Part shown: positions 10,666-21,975 of the stretch, one piece after another
How positions within the stretch are numbered: the first letter of the stretch is position 1
How the letters are laid out: the number at the start of each line of letters is the position of its first letter
Origin: Papilionanthe hookeriana x Papilionanthe teres
Lineage: Eukaryota; Streptophyta; Magnoliopsida; Asparagales; Orchidaceae
Assembly: GCA_022702705.1 (NCBI GenBank)
Contig: CM040428.1
Span: forward strand, 109,200,022 to 109,264,021
Reading direction: 5' to 3'
Length of the DNA stretch: 64,000 nucleotides
Position numbers and translations under genes: made by a program
Notes under the pieces: generated by a model
Database searches by the model: none
What the model was told of the DNA's origin: nothing
The model's input: only the letters and a program-made list of their open reading frames with translations

Positions 10666-12354
10666 ATTTATTTCATCCCAAGCAGTTGTATATTTGCAGT
10701 AATGTAAAGTATGCAAGCCAAACTAAACATGTATATGTACTAAAAAAGAAAAGGTAAAGCAGGAAGCTTTCCCAAACAGGTATGTAAGCAAGCATGTATA
10801 TGTGTGAAAGTAAAGCAGGTATGTATGTACTGAAAAGAAAAGTAAGAAAACCAAGCACATGTACTAAAGTAAAGCATGAAAGGCCTGACAAATAAGTGTG
10901 TATATGTGACGCAGTGTGTGCGTGGAAGACTAAGTGTAAAACATGTATAATAGACCAAAAGGAATCAAAAGAAAACAAAAAAAATGTCTAAAGAGGTAAC
11001 GTCTCGTAGGAAATCCAGGAAAAACAAATCCGTAAAGAAAAGTCCATGGGAGATCCGTAGAAAACAAATATGAAAAAAGAAACCTGTAGCAAATTTGAAG
11101 AAAACAACGTAGGAAAAACCACAGAAAATAAAGGACTACAAGTCCAAAAAAGGACCGTAAGTGCAATGTCGCAAGGGACTCAGAGCTGTGCTATATGTCC
11201 CACCTTAGGTACTAACTACTAGACCGACTTTCTGCAGAAGGCAGCCCTAACCCGACTCGAGTAGCTAACCATGGACCTTTGTAAGTTTTCACACATTTCA
11301 ATTTGGATTTGCATGCAGGTAAAAAAAGCTGTAGGTAAGTAGGCCTTTTTTTGTGGTGGAGGTGATTTTTTTGTATTTTTCAAATATATGTATTTTTTTG
11401 TATTAAAAATATTTCGATCCACTGGTTGATTACCCTAATCAAACTAGGACTGCTAACATCTTTAGACAGTCGGCGGTAGAAACCCCAATGACGGGTGAAT
11501 AGTGTCGTGAGTTCCTGCTCTACCCTCTCAAGGGTCTCTGAGTCAGGAGGCACTATTCTAGAGTTCTCTCGTATCCCTCCTTTATGCAATCTCATTGTTG
11601 TCCCCACCACCGCTCTTACAGCCTTACTTGATGGCCCCACATATAACAGAAAGCTATACATGCGTACTTATGTGTCCTGCATAAGGACGTGAATTGAGTC
11701 AAGAAACAAGGTGAAAAACAAAGGACAGGGGGTCAAGGAAAAGGAAGAGGAGAAGACAATCCACCTAACGCAATTGTTGGAAAAGAGATGGGTTGCCTCT
11801 CAAAGTCAAAATTGAAACACATGTCAAAGCGACAAAAGCTTTTCCCAACATGGTGCGGAGAGCTGACGGTAAGACGTGTGACACAAATAGACTCCCTCCA
11901 TCATGGTGCAAGGGGTAAGGGAGTCGAACCTCTCCAGCATGGTGCAAGAGGTTATCGTATAAAGCGTGTAGAGTAACAAAGTAGAGTAGTAAAGTCATGT
12001 GAAGAAATTTGAAGGGTGTAGCAATATGACAAAAAAGTATAACACGTGAGGTAGTGTAGTGTATTGAAGTAATGTAGGAATGTAGTGTAACATGTAGAGT
12101 GAGTTAAGATGTGTAATAACGTAACATGTAGGGTGATATAATGTGATGTAATGATGTAGTATTGTAGTGTAATCATGTAGGGTAATGTAATGTGATGTAG
12201 TGTGTAAAATGTGAATATAAGTCCCTTCGCCAAAATGCAAGGGACAACCTTAGACCTTCATGAAACCAAAACCAAAAGTTAAGGGGGCAACATACCCAAA
12301 AAAGGAATGAAAAGAGTCGAATCCTATTTAGAAAAAATTTCGGCAGCATAACGG
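10666..12354. other. non-coding DNA between R1 and R2, partly degenerate tandem repeats
   Basis: 10680-10960 is A/G-rich with recurring gtaaagcaggtatgtatgtac-like words. 10960-11160 repeats gaaatccaggaaaaac / gagatccgtagaaaac-like units. 11850-11960 repeats catggtgcaaggg. 11990-12215 is a degenerate minisatellite built from tgtagtgtaacatgtaggg-like units. No open frame resembles a known protein. It may be a damaged internal region of the R-flanked element, since it ends with the same ~60 bp (tcggcatatttttagg to cacctacagaag) that precedes R3. Confidence 0.5.
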
Positions 12355-13761
12355 TATCGGCATATTTTTAGGTTTGTGTGTTGTATTTTAAAAAGGGGTC
12401 ACCTACAGAAGTTGTCGGTGAATTTTAAATTTTAAATTTAATTTAAATGTATATATAATTTAGAAAGTAGCATTTAATTTTGAAAATAATTTTAAGTTTG
12501 AAAATTTTAAGATATGAAATCAAACCGATCTCACATCCCAAATAGTTTATATAAACGAGCACCGCATCACAAACTGTCTATCTATCCCGAGGAATAGACA
12601 CATTGCTTGATGATGGGGCTCGATTAAATAAACTAGAAGACTTGTGACATCCGTTTGGTCTGCGAACCAATTTTATAAGCCGACAAATTCCCCTGCTTAT
12701 TATAAAGGAATTAAGTAGGGTTTATATTACCTGGGTTCTTAAAGTTCCCTATAAGGGCAAGCCCCTATAGTTAATTACATCTTAAATGTCGGGAGTCACC
12801 TAAGAAAACTCTTGATAATGATCAGTGGTTTTGCTCTTAAGAATTTCAAAGTTTAAGGTTTTCAAAGGATTGAATTTTGGAGATTTCAATAGGAAATTGA
12901 TCAAATTTGGAACAGTTATTTTCAGGAGTCCAAAGGAAGAGAAGTAGGAGAAGTTGAGGATCCAAGAAGAATCTTGGCAACTTCCCAAACTATCCTATTG
13001 TTTGGTTTGAATTTGAGAATATTATTTAATATTTCAATCCTGCCCATTTTAATTAATTAGGACTTATACTTGTATGACATAATCATGCAAATAGCCTCGA
13101 AGATATGAGGGTTTATGTCGTACCAAATGACTACCTCGGAGTCCTAAGACTGGTTAGGGCTTAGTTTGCATAACACAATTATGCAAATGCCTAACGAAAA
13201 GTTGAGGATTTTTGTTGCACTAGGCAAACTACCTCGAAATCCTATGGCTTGGTTATTTAAACTAAGAAAGGTTTTGCTTATGTAGATTCCAGTTTTGCTG
13301 ACGACGATGGTGTGCTTCCCACTATGCTCCAAGCTCCTTGTTATTGTAGAGGTTTAGTTTAAGAAGGTAAAAATCAGGAGATGAGAGAAGTGTTTCAGTT
13401 TAGAAGAGTTTTAAGGTTCAAATATCTTAGTGTTTTATTAGGGGAATCTTAAAGTTGATTATAACAACACCGGTTAAGATCCCACGGTTCCATCATTCCG
13501 ACACCGTTATTTTTATCGGATTCACTTAGTCCAAATGAATTTACTAAACTCAACTGAATGAGTTCCACACTTTCATTTAGACCGTGGGAAATCCTTTTAG
13601 CAACACGTAGGTTACATCATCCGAGGTATTCCCGATCATCCAATGAGACGTTTTAATTTAGTTGTAGTTGTAGTTTTATGTTCTGTTTGTGATTAAATTT
13701 TGAGTTATTTTATATTTTGAATGTTGTGGCGGTGAATTTTATTTTTTTGTGATTTTTAATT
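12355..13761 (+). repeat. long-repeat block R, copy 2, with its 60-bp leader
   Basis: The leader 12355-12414 (gcatatttttaggtt, then aaaaaggggtcacctacag) also precedes copy 3 at 19668. R proper starts TTGTCGGTGAATTTTAAA at about 12413. It keeps all conserved motifs listed for copy 1 and both halves of an internal ~105-bp duplication (13090-13250). It passes directly into block L at about 13762 (agttttggtttcag). Confidence 0.7.
13166..13186. other. short palindrome in block R2
   Basis: Arms ttgcataa and ttatgcaa around a five-base loop. Relative to copy 1 two base pairs have changed on both sides. Confidence 0.6.
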
Positions 13762-16700
13762 TAGTTTTGGTTTCAGTTTTGTGGCTATCCTAAAGGTTTC
13801 AGTTTTCATGCAGGGTGACATTCTTGTTTAACATGCAAGAGAAGTAGAGTACAGTGCAGGTAAATAAATTGCAATAAAATAAAAGCGTACTTGGTAAGCA
13901 TTCCCATTTATTTTCTCTTGCACTTAAAACACAGGTTAAAGCATTTATATAATTTGCAAGAAGACACCTAGGTAAAGTTAAGGGAAGGTTTTGGTTGTCT
14001 ACCAAAAATCTTAATCCTATAGCTAGTCAATTCCTATGACCTCTAGGTTCTTGTGTTTTATTAAGGATGATTTTCTTCATCAAAGAACAATGAAGTTCGG
14101 TTGTTCTTCTAAAACATCTCATTGTATTGAGTAAGTGTTTAGGACGAGTCATAAACATCTTTTCAATACTTCTGATATTATTTTGAGTCCAAATGAATTT
14201 CATTGTACAAGTGAATTAATCATTCAAGAGATTTAGTTAAGTTTTGCTTCTTACTCAGTGAACTAGGATGTTTGATTATCCTATGAGTGAAGTCACATTT
14301 TACTTAATGCTTTATTTAAGAGTTATGATAATGAAAGCCTTTAGGGGCAAATTAATTTGTTGAAGATTTTTTAACAATTCTTAATTAGGAAATTGATGAT
14401 TTTGAAATAATTTGGTTTAGTTATAAAATTTTAATTAATAATTTTAAGTTTGGAATAGTGTTCAAGTTGTTTTAATTCAATTAAATCTTTATATTTTAAA
14501 TGATCTTAGGATTTCAGATTAATTTTACCGCTTTAAATTTGCTTAGGTTGAAAGAGGTTTTTAAGTTATTTATTTTTATTAAATTTTGATGACTTGATTT
14601 GGATTAATTGTGGTACTTTAGGTTGATTTTAATTAGTTTGATTTTTATACTTTAATTTTGAATTGTTTTGAAATTACTTAAGGTTTTAAATTTGTTTTAA
14701 GTTTGTTTTTTAAGTAATTTTCAAATTAATTTTAAATGTTTAAAATTTATTTGTATTTGGTTGTTAAATCATTTAATGTTTTGAGCTTTAACTTAATTAA
14801 GAATTATTAATTAATTAGTTCTAAATGTTTTAGATTTATTTTAATTTGATTATTAAATCATTTAACGTTTTAAGTTTTAATTTAATTAAGGATTATTTCC
14901 CTTTTTAATTATTAATTTCAATCATTATTTTAGAATTGATTAAGGATTAATTATCATTGAATTAATTCATATAGGGACTTTAATTTAAAGAATTGGTATC
15001 TTCTTAAGTCACATCCCTAACCTTAATAATCTAAATTTTAATTTATTCTTCCAAAATTCAAATCACTTAATTAATTAAGGTTTAATTTAAATGTTTTCAA
15101 GATGATTAATAGGTTTCTAGCTCTTAGTTACTTAAGTTTCAATCTCCCAAGAGAAAATTAAAATCAGATATTTTACCCTTCCTTTTATTAGACCTAAATA
15201 TTAATTAGGGTTAAAGCCTTTAATTACCTTTATGCCCCTTTAGACTTGTTTATTTCATAACTCATCAAGTTAAGCTCAAATGAACTCAAAATTTTTATGT
15301 CACTTCACTCATATGTCAACTAAGACATTAGAGGAGAAAATGTGATTTCTCTGAATTTAATTTAATTTATATACTTATTTTTGTGGGAAAATGAGGGTTT
15401 TCAATGAGAATCAACAACATGACCAAGGTTAGGTTCCTATCCTTAGGAAAATTATGAGATGTTTCTACTGACCAGAGGACCACTTGGACCAATTTTGGTG
15501 ATTTTTTGAATTATATTTTATTTATTATAATTATTTTACTTTTTATGGCATTAATTAATTAAAAAATGAAATTAAAGTTGAAAAATGAATTTTATATTTT
15601 TCTTATGTCCCTCTGACCTCAAGGAGTTCAGAGAAACAAATTTTATATTTTTCTGATTTTTCTTTGATTTATTAGAATTAATTTGGTGAAAGGGTTGAAA
15701 AATCCATTTTTTAATATTACAAATTGTTTTAAGCCTTTAAAATTCAATATCTTAATCTAGAGACTTAAGAAAATTATGGGAATGGTTCCTAATTGATTAG
15801 TAGGCAACATATGACATTTTTGTGATTTTTAATATTTTTTTGATTTTTATTATTTTTTAATTATTAAAATATTAAAAATATGGTTAAAAATGAAAATTTT
15901 TGAAAAATTCAAATTTTAATTTTCCTAGACCCCTCTGATATTAGAGAAGTCCCAAAACCAATTTGGTGAATTTTTGAAATATATTTTGGGTTTTATGAAT
16001 TTTTAAAATTTAATAATGATCATGTCACTTAAATAATTCATTTAGTGGGGCTAATCATTTTCAATTGATTTCAAATTTTTATGTGAGACTCCTCTGACCC
16101 TAAAGATCAGTGGAGAATTGTTTTCAAGTAATTTTGATGTGTGGTTAGTCCTAATTAATTAAAATTCAGTTTTGGGTGTTTAGACCAATTAGGGTTATTC
16201 TTAAGGAATTAAACCAAACCATAATTTTCGTATGGTCCTCTAGTCATGAGATACCTCCCTAAATTTTCCTAGAATTTTCTAAGCAACATGCTAATTACTG
16301 GAATTAAAATGGCAAAGCAGACACATAAATTTGAAAAATCAATATCTTGCCACAGAGATGGCCTCTGGCCTTGGAAAATTCAGGGAATGCTCCCAAGAAC
16401 AGAGGCTACAAAAGCCCTATGGTCTCATGCCATGGTGAATTGTATAAATGCATGGAGAAATAAAATACTGAAATCAGTAAATAATTAATTAAAAATAAAA
16501 TACTCATCAAAATAACTTAATTCTTTTTCCACATTGTTCTCCTTTGTTCACTGAGCAAGAGGGTATTTTTATTTTATTTCTGTGATTTTTCTACACAAAG
16601 ATATGGATTTTTGAAGTTTATGGTATTTAAATAAATAGAAAATATCCTATTTATCTACTTAACCCAGTCAACGTCGCGTCAACCTTCGGCGGATCGAAAG

Positions 16701-19368
16701 CCCATGCGGCGCCTCCCTATTCAACGCCGCCATCTGACTCAGCTTCAAGCGGCCCGCGGTTCATGTCCCGTTCCCTGGTCCGGCGCAATCTGGATCGTCC
16801 ATTCGATACACGCGCGATCCGACGGTTCCTGGTCATCGTCTCTGACTGGTGTGTCCCGAGATCCGTCCACACTAAAACCCTAAGATCTCCCTCAATACTT
16901 AACCAAATTTCATGTTCTTATGCTATATGGATTCGTCTCAACAAGACACACACATCTATATGGCTAACATGCTATGAAATTGAGCCAAACAAAATGGAGA
17001 AGTCACAGAAGCTCGGGAGGAAGGAGAGATCCATACCTTTGCTCTGAGAAGTGAAGCTTCAATCAGAGAGTTGTGGCACCTTCGATTGAACCTAAGGAAG
17101 CTCCAGATGAAGTCTCAGGCTCTGGTGAATTGTCTAGGTGTGATTTCCACCAAGCTCAATTTCAAAGCTTGGCCGATAGAAGAAATGGCTGGCCTGGAGA
17201 AGGGGCTTTTACTGGGGAACTTCTTCTCTTGGTCTGGTGAAGGTGTAGGGTCAATCAATTTGAGGATTGGCTCACTGTGGTGAAGTTTCCTGTTTTTGGG
17301 TAGATTTTGAGCTGAGAAATTGAGCTCGGCTAGAGGGAATTAGGGCTGGATTTGAGTGGGGATCAAGTGCTCTATGTATGGAGAGGAGTGTGGAGCAATT
17401 TTGGCAGAGTTTTGGTAAGGTTTTGTTCAGCACCTCTCTTGGCCGAGAGGTGGTGGTGTTTAAATAGGCATGGCTGGAGGGCTTCCAGGGGCAATTGAAG
17501 GCTGGGATCAGCTGCTCAAGGGAGGAGAAGAAAAGCCATGGTGTCCATTTGGGTTGGGACAACTCACCAAGTGGGTTCGAATTTTTCGAAGTCGAATAAG
17601 GCTCTCGGCCCGGTGTTTTCCGGCGGCCGTGGTGGCCGGCCGGCCAGCATGGGTCACCATCCGACTCGGCTGGGGTCGTGGCTCGAGGTTTGTGAATTCA
17701 ATTGGGGTTTGACATGTGTAAATGGTTTGATTTAAATGGTATGGGGGAAGCTCATTTTGGGCTTAGTTTGGTTAACTCATGCAAATGGGTTGGGTGCACC
17801 CTCCCATGACCTGGTTTTGGGCTTAGGGAATCACTTGGGTCAGCTGAATTGGAGTGGTGAAGTCTCCATCCAAGGTGAGGTGGCTAACCTTAGTTTAGAG
17901 TGTAGCATGGATGAGGTTAAAAATGCTTAATGAATGGTTAAGAAAGAGGCTCCCTCTTTTGCCACTAATGGCATGGTGAGGTGGAAAGGGCTTTTCATGG
18001 CTTGTATGTGGCTTATGCATGGCTTCATGGCCTCATTTGGCTTGGGAAAAAGTTTGGTCAATTTCATAAAAATGTTATTTGGAATTTTTGAAAACTTTGG
18101 ATTTTTTGGATTGGTTTTGTCATGATGGTATTTTGGTTTAATAAAAATGATGGGTTTTGGACTTAGGGAATGATTTAAATTAAAGGGATGATGAGATGAA
18201 ACTTCATGTGGGCTTTGGAATAAGTCTTAGGCTTTTTGAAATCATTTTGGATGGGCTTTTAAAATGGTTTAAGGAAGTGGGCTTTTAGGTTTTAAAATAA
18301 ATTGATGGATGAAAATTGGTGAGGGGTTGTGTCAAATAAATGTTGGGATTGGTTTAAGAATGTGTCATGAGTAATTTGGAATAAGTTTGGGGTGATTTTG
18401 AGTTGAATTGGATTTAATTTGGGTCTTTATGGTGATGAGGCCAAAGTGGATCAAATTGGGCTAACTTGGGTTAAGGTTAGGCCAATGTTGGTTTGATGTA
18501 AAATTAATGTTGAAAAATGTTTATGGGGGTGTGACAAAGAGTTTTCAACTTTGGTTGGGCTTTGGTTTTGGGATTTGGGCCTATTTGGGTTCATGATTGG
18601 TTTAGGCCAAATTGGGGATTTTTGATTTGGGTTAGGTTTGGGTGAAATATGAGTTCAAATCTTTGGTAAATCAAGTTAGTGTTTTGTTTGTGGGGATGTT
18701 AGGAAGGTTTAGGAAAAGATTTGGGGTTAATTGGAGTTATGTTGGGTTAGTTTGGGCTAAGTTTAGGTTATGAGCCAAAATTGGGCTTTAAGCTTCAAAT
18801 TGAAATTGGATCCACATGTTGATGAAATTGGGTTTGGATTTGGTCTAAATTGGTATTGGGGACATTAAATTGAAGTTCAGGATTGAATTAGATCAAAATT
18901 GAGGTAAATTGGAGTGGTTTGGTTGAACATTGGGCTCTTAGGTTAAAAATAGGTCAAATTGAGGGTTTTGGTAAAAGTGGGCTAAAATGACAAAATTGGC
19001 TTATGGTATAGTTGAACAAAATGAAATTGGGAATATTTGGGATTTTCTAGAATTTTTTGGGAATTTTTTGAATTTTGGGTCAAAATGGTATTTTGGGTAT
19101 TTGGAAGGTATTGGGGATATTTTTGGAAATTTTGGTATATTTGGTCATGGATGATCAATTTGAGTGGGGGGAAATGTTTAGGATTGATTTTGAGGAATTT
19201 TGGGTAATTTAGGCAATTTTGCAAATTTTGGGCAATTTCAACGGCATTTGGCAGGTTTGGCGGGTTTAGGGCCCCGGGGGTCAAAAATTGAAATCTTGGG
19301 AAAAATGAAGATTGATTTAAGTGTGAGTGAAATGAAACCATTTCATTGAGCCATGAAGCCATACTAAT
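13762..19368 (+). repeat. long-repeat block L, copy 1 (5.6 kb, non-coding)
   Basis: It is collinear with 20978-26436 (offset 7.07-7.2 kb) and inverted relative to 26455-31437. Sections in order: AT-rich 13.8-16.6 kb; a CpG-rich island 16670-16870 (cgcgtcaaccttcggcgg, gatacacgcgcgatccgacg); a C/T-versus-G/A asymmetric stretch 17.0-17.7 kb with a TATA-like box on the minus strand (17459-17466); then 17.7-19.35 kb, strongly G+T rich on the plus strand with endless ttgggttt-like words. No protein-coding frame was recognised. It ends gagccatgaagccata, as does copy 2. Confidence 0.75.
17459..17466 (-). promoter_or_regulatory. TATA-like box in L1, minus-strand reading
   Basis: On the minus strand cctatttaaacacc precedes a C/T-rich run resembling a plant 5' leader, and about 430 bases further gagcaaag/gtatggatc resembles a splice donor. 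The same arrangement is kept in L2 and L3. The core is palindromic, so direction rests on the leader composition only. Confidence 0.4.
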
Positions 19369-19667
19369 CTCACAAAAGCCATGAGAGGACTCATCTTAGG
19401 CACTCAATATGTTGTTCCTAACCCTCTTAACTAGGGGCTCAGGGGTTGAGGACCATCCATATGAATTACCTATACAAGTTAGGAAGTCAAATTGGTTAAA
19501 GATAGTTTTAGAGCTTGGAATGTGTGTGTGGGAGTGAGGTGTGTGAAAGTCAACCCTCACAAGACCAGGTCAATCAGGGTAGTCCCAAGGCCAAAGAGTC
19601 CTATAGGGAACTCATCCTTTAAACCTCCACATTTGATCTTAACCCTCCAAGTGACTTGGGGGTTTGT
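19369..19667. other. 300-bp segment between L1 and R3
   Basis: It contains no recognised gene. It follows the L1 end and leads into the tcggcatatttttagg leader of R3. It has no counterpart after L2, where the inverted copy L3 follows instead. It could be internal sequence of the repeat element. Confidence 0.4.
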
Positions 19668-20977
19668 CGGCATATTTTTAGGTTGAGTGTTGTATTTTTG
19701 AAAAGGGGTCACCTACAGAAATTGTCGGTGAAATTTAAATTTTAAATTTAATTTAAATATATATATAATTTAGAAAGTAGTATTTGATTTTAAAAATAAT
19801 TTTAAATTTGAAAATTTTAAGATATGAAATCAAACCGATCTCACATCCCAAATAGTTTATATAAACGAGCACCGCATCACAAACCATGTATCTATCCGGA
19901 AGAATAGACACACTACTTGATGATGGGGCTCGATTAAATAAACTAAAAGATTTGTGACGTCCGTTTGGTCTGCGAACCAATTTTATAAGCCGACAAGTTC
20001 CCCTGCTTAATATAAATGAACTAAGCAGAATTTATATTACCTGGGTTCTTAAAGTTCCCTATAAGGGCAAGCCCCTATAGTTAATTACATCTTAAATGAC
20101 GGGAATCATCTAAGAAAACTCTCGATAATGATCAGTGATTTTGCTCTCTAGAATTTCAAAGTTTAAGGTTTTCAAAGGATTGGATTTTGGAAATTTCAAT
20201 TGGGAATAGATCAAATTTGGAACAGTTTATTTTAAGAGTCCAAAGGAAGAGATGTAGGAGAAGCTGAGGATCCAAGAGGAATCTTGGCAACTTCCCGACT
20301 ATCCTATTGTTTGGCTTCAATTTAGGGAGAATTATTTAGTATTTCAGTCCTGCCAATTAATTATAGGGCTTATATTGCACAACAGAGCTGTGCAAAAGCC
20401 TAAAAGAACAAGTGAGGATTTATGTCGCGCTAGGTGGACTACCTCGAAGTCCTATGGCTTGTTATTTAAACTGAGGAATGGTTTCACTGAAGTAGCCACA
20501 AGTTTTGCTGATGACGGTGGCCGAGCTGCCCACCATGCTCCAAGCTCCTTGTTTTTGCAGAGGTTTAGTTTTGGAAGTCATAAATCAGGAGATGAGAGAA
20601 GTGTTTTGGTTTAGAGAAAATCTTAAAATCCAAGTGTTTTTAATATTTTAATTAAAACAAATCTTAAAGTTGTTTAAACAGAACCGATTAAGATCCCACG
20701 GTTCCGTCATCCCGGCACCGTTATTTTCATCGAAATCACTTAGTCCAGATGAATTTGCTAAACTCAACTGAATGAGTTCCACACTTTCATTTAGACCGTG
20801 GGAAATCCCGTTAGCAACATGTGGGTTACATCATCCGAGGTATTCCCGATCATTCAACGAGACCTTTTAATTTAGTTGCAATTGTAGTTTTATTGTTCTG
20901 TTTGTGATTAAATTTTGAGTTGTTTTATATTTTGGAATGTTGTGGCGGTGAATTTTATCTTGCAATGACTTTTAATT
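19668..20977 (+). repeat. long-repeat block R, copy 3, with its leader
   Basis: The leader is 19668-19718, with the same tgaaaaggggtcacctacag. R proper starts TTGTCGGTGAAATTTAAAT near 19718. It is collinear with R2 except that about 120 bases are missing at 20363 (aattaattata joined to gggcttatattgc), which removes the first half of the internal duplication present in R1 and R2. It passes into L2 at agttttggtttcagtt. Confidence 0.7.
20375..20395. other. short palindrome in block R3
   Basis: Arms beginning ttgcaca and ending tgtgcaa, with one mismatch in the stem compared with copy 1. Confidence 0.55.
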
Positions 20978-21699
20978 TAGTTTTGGTTTCAGTTCGGGGA
21001 CTATCCAAAGGTTTTTGGTTTTCATGCAACAGTTGTTTATCATGCAAGAAAAGTAAAGTACAGTGCATGTAAGTAAATTGCAATAAAGTAAATTGCAATA
21101 AAATAAAAGCATACCTGAAGGGTCTTCCCGTCATCCCAAGCTGCACTTAAAACACATGTTAAGGCATTTAAATGTTTCAACAAGTACCTAGGTAAAGCTA
21201 AGGGAAAGGTTTTGGTTGTCTACCAAAGTCCTAATCATATAGCTTAATCATCTCCTATGACGTCTAGGTTCTTGTGTTTTGGTTTAAGGATGACTCTCTT
21301 AACCCAAGAACAATTAAATTCGATTGTTCTTATAAACATCCTATCATATTGAGGAAGTGCTTAAGACGAGTCTTAAACATCTTTTCAATACCTCTAGGAT
21401 TGTTTTAAGTCCAAGAGAATTTAATTATACAAGTGAATTAATCATCCAGGAGTTTAAGTTACGTTATCTTCGCTCAGATGAACTAGGACATTTGAATATC
21501 CTATAAGTGAAGTAACACTTCACTTGATGCCTCATTTAAGAGTTATAATAATAAGAGCTTTAAAAGGGCAAATCAACTTATTAGGTATTTTAATGATTTA
21601 AACTTAATGATTTAATTTTAATTTTGACTTAATTATAAAAAGTTAGTTTAAGTTTGGAATAGTGTTCAAGTTATTTTAGATTTAATTCTTAATGATTTC

Positions 21700-21975
21700 A
21701 TTTAGGTTTGTTGTTAAATGATTTTAATTTAATTTAATTCAATTTAATTTTAATTCAATTTAATTTTAATTAAATTTAATTTTAATTCAATTTAATTTAA
21801 TTTTTATTTAATTTGATTTGATTTTAATTTAATTTAATTTAATTTAATTTAATTTGATTTAATTTAATTTTAATTTAATTTTGATTTTAATTTAATTTAA
21901 TTTAATTTAAATTTAAGTTTAATTTAAATTTAAATTTAATTTAATTTAATTTAATTTTAATTTAATTTTAATTTG
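21700..21975. repeat. (TTTAA)n-type pentanucleotide array
   Basis: About 275 bases of aatttaattttaattc-like units, mostly TTTAA with interruptions. It is absent from L1, but the mirror position in L3 (30400-30760) has the complementary (AATTA)n array. Confidence 0.85.

Noticed and set aside
11880..11950. T-arm-like stretch (gggagtcgaacctctcc on plus, ggttcgactccc on minus), a possible tRNA
   Set aside because: The stem does not pair properly, and no D-arm, anticodon arm or acceptor stem could be placed around it.
17272..17930. Several open frames in the CpG-rich/asymmetric part of L1
   Set aside because: The frames are not conserved as frames in L2 and L3, and the residues show only composition bias.
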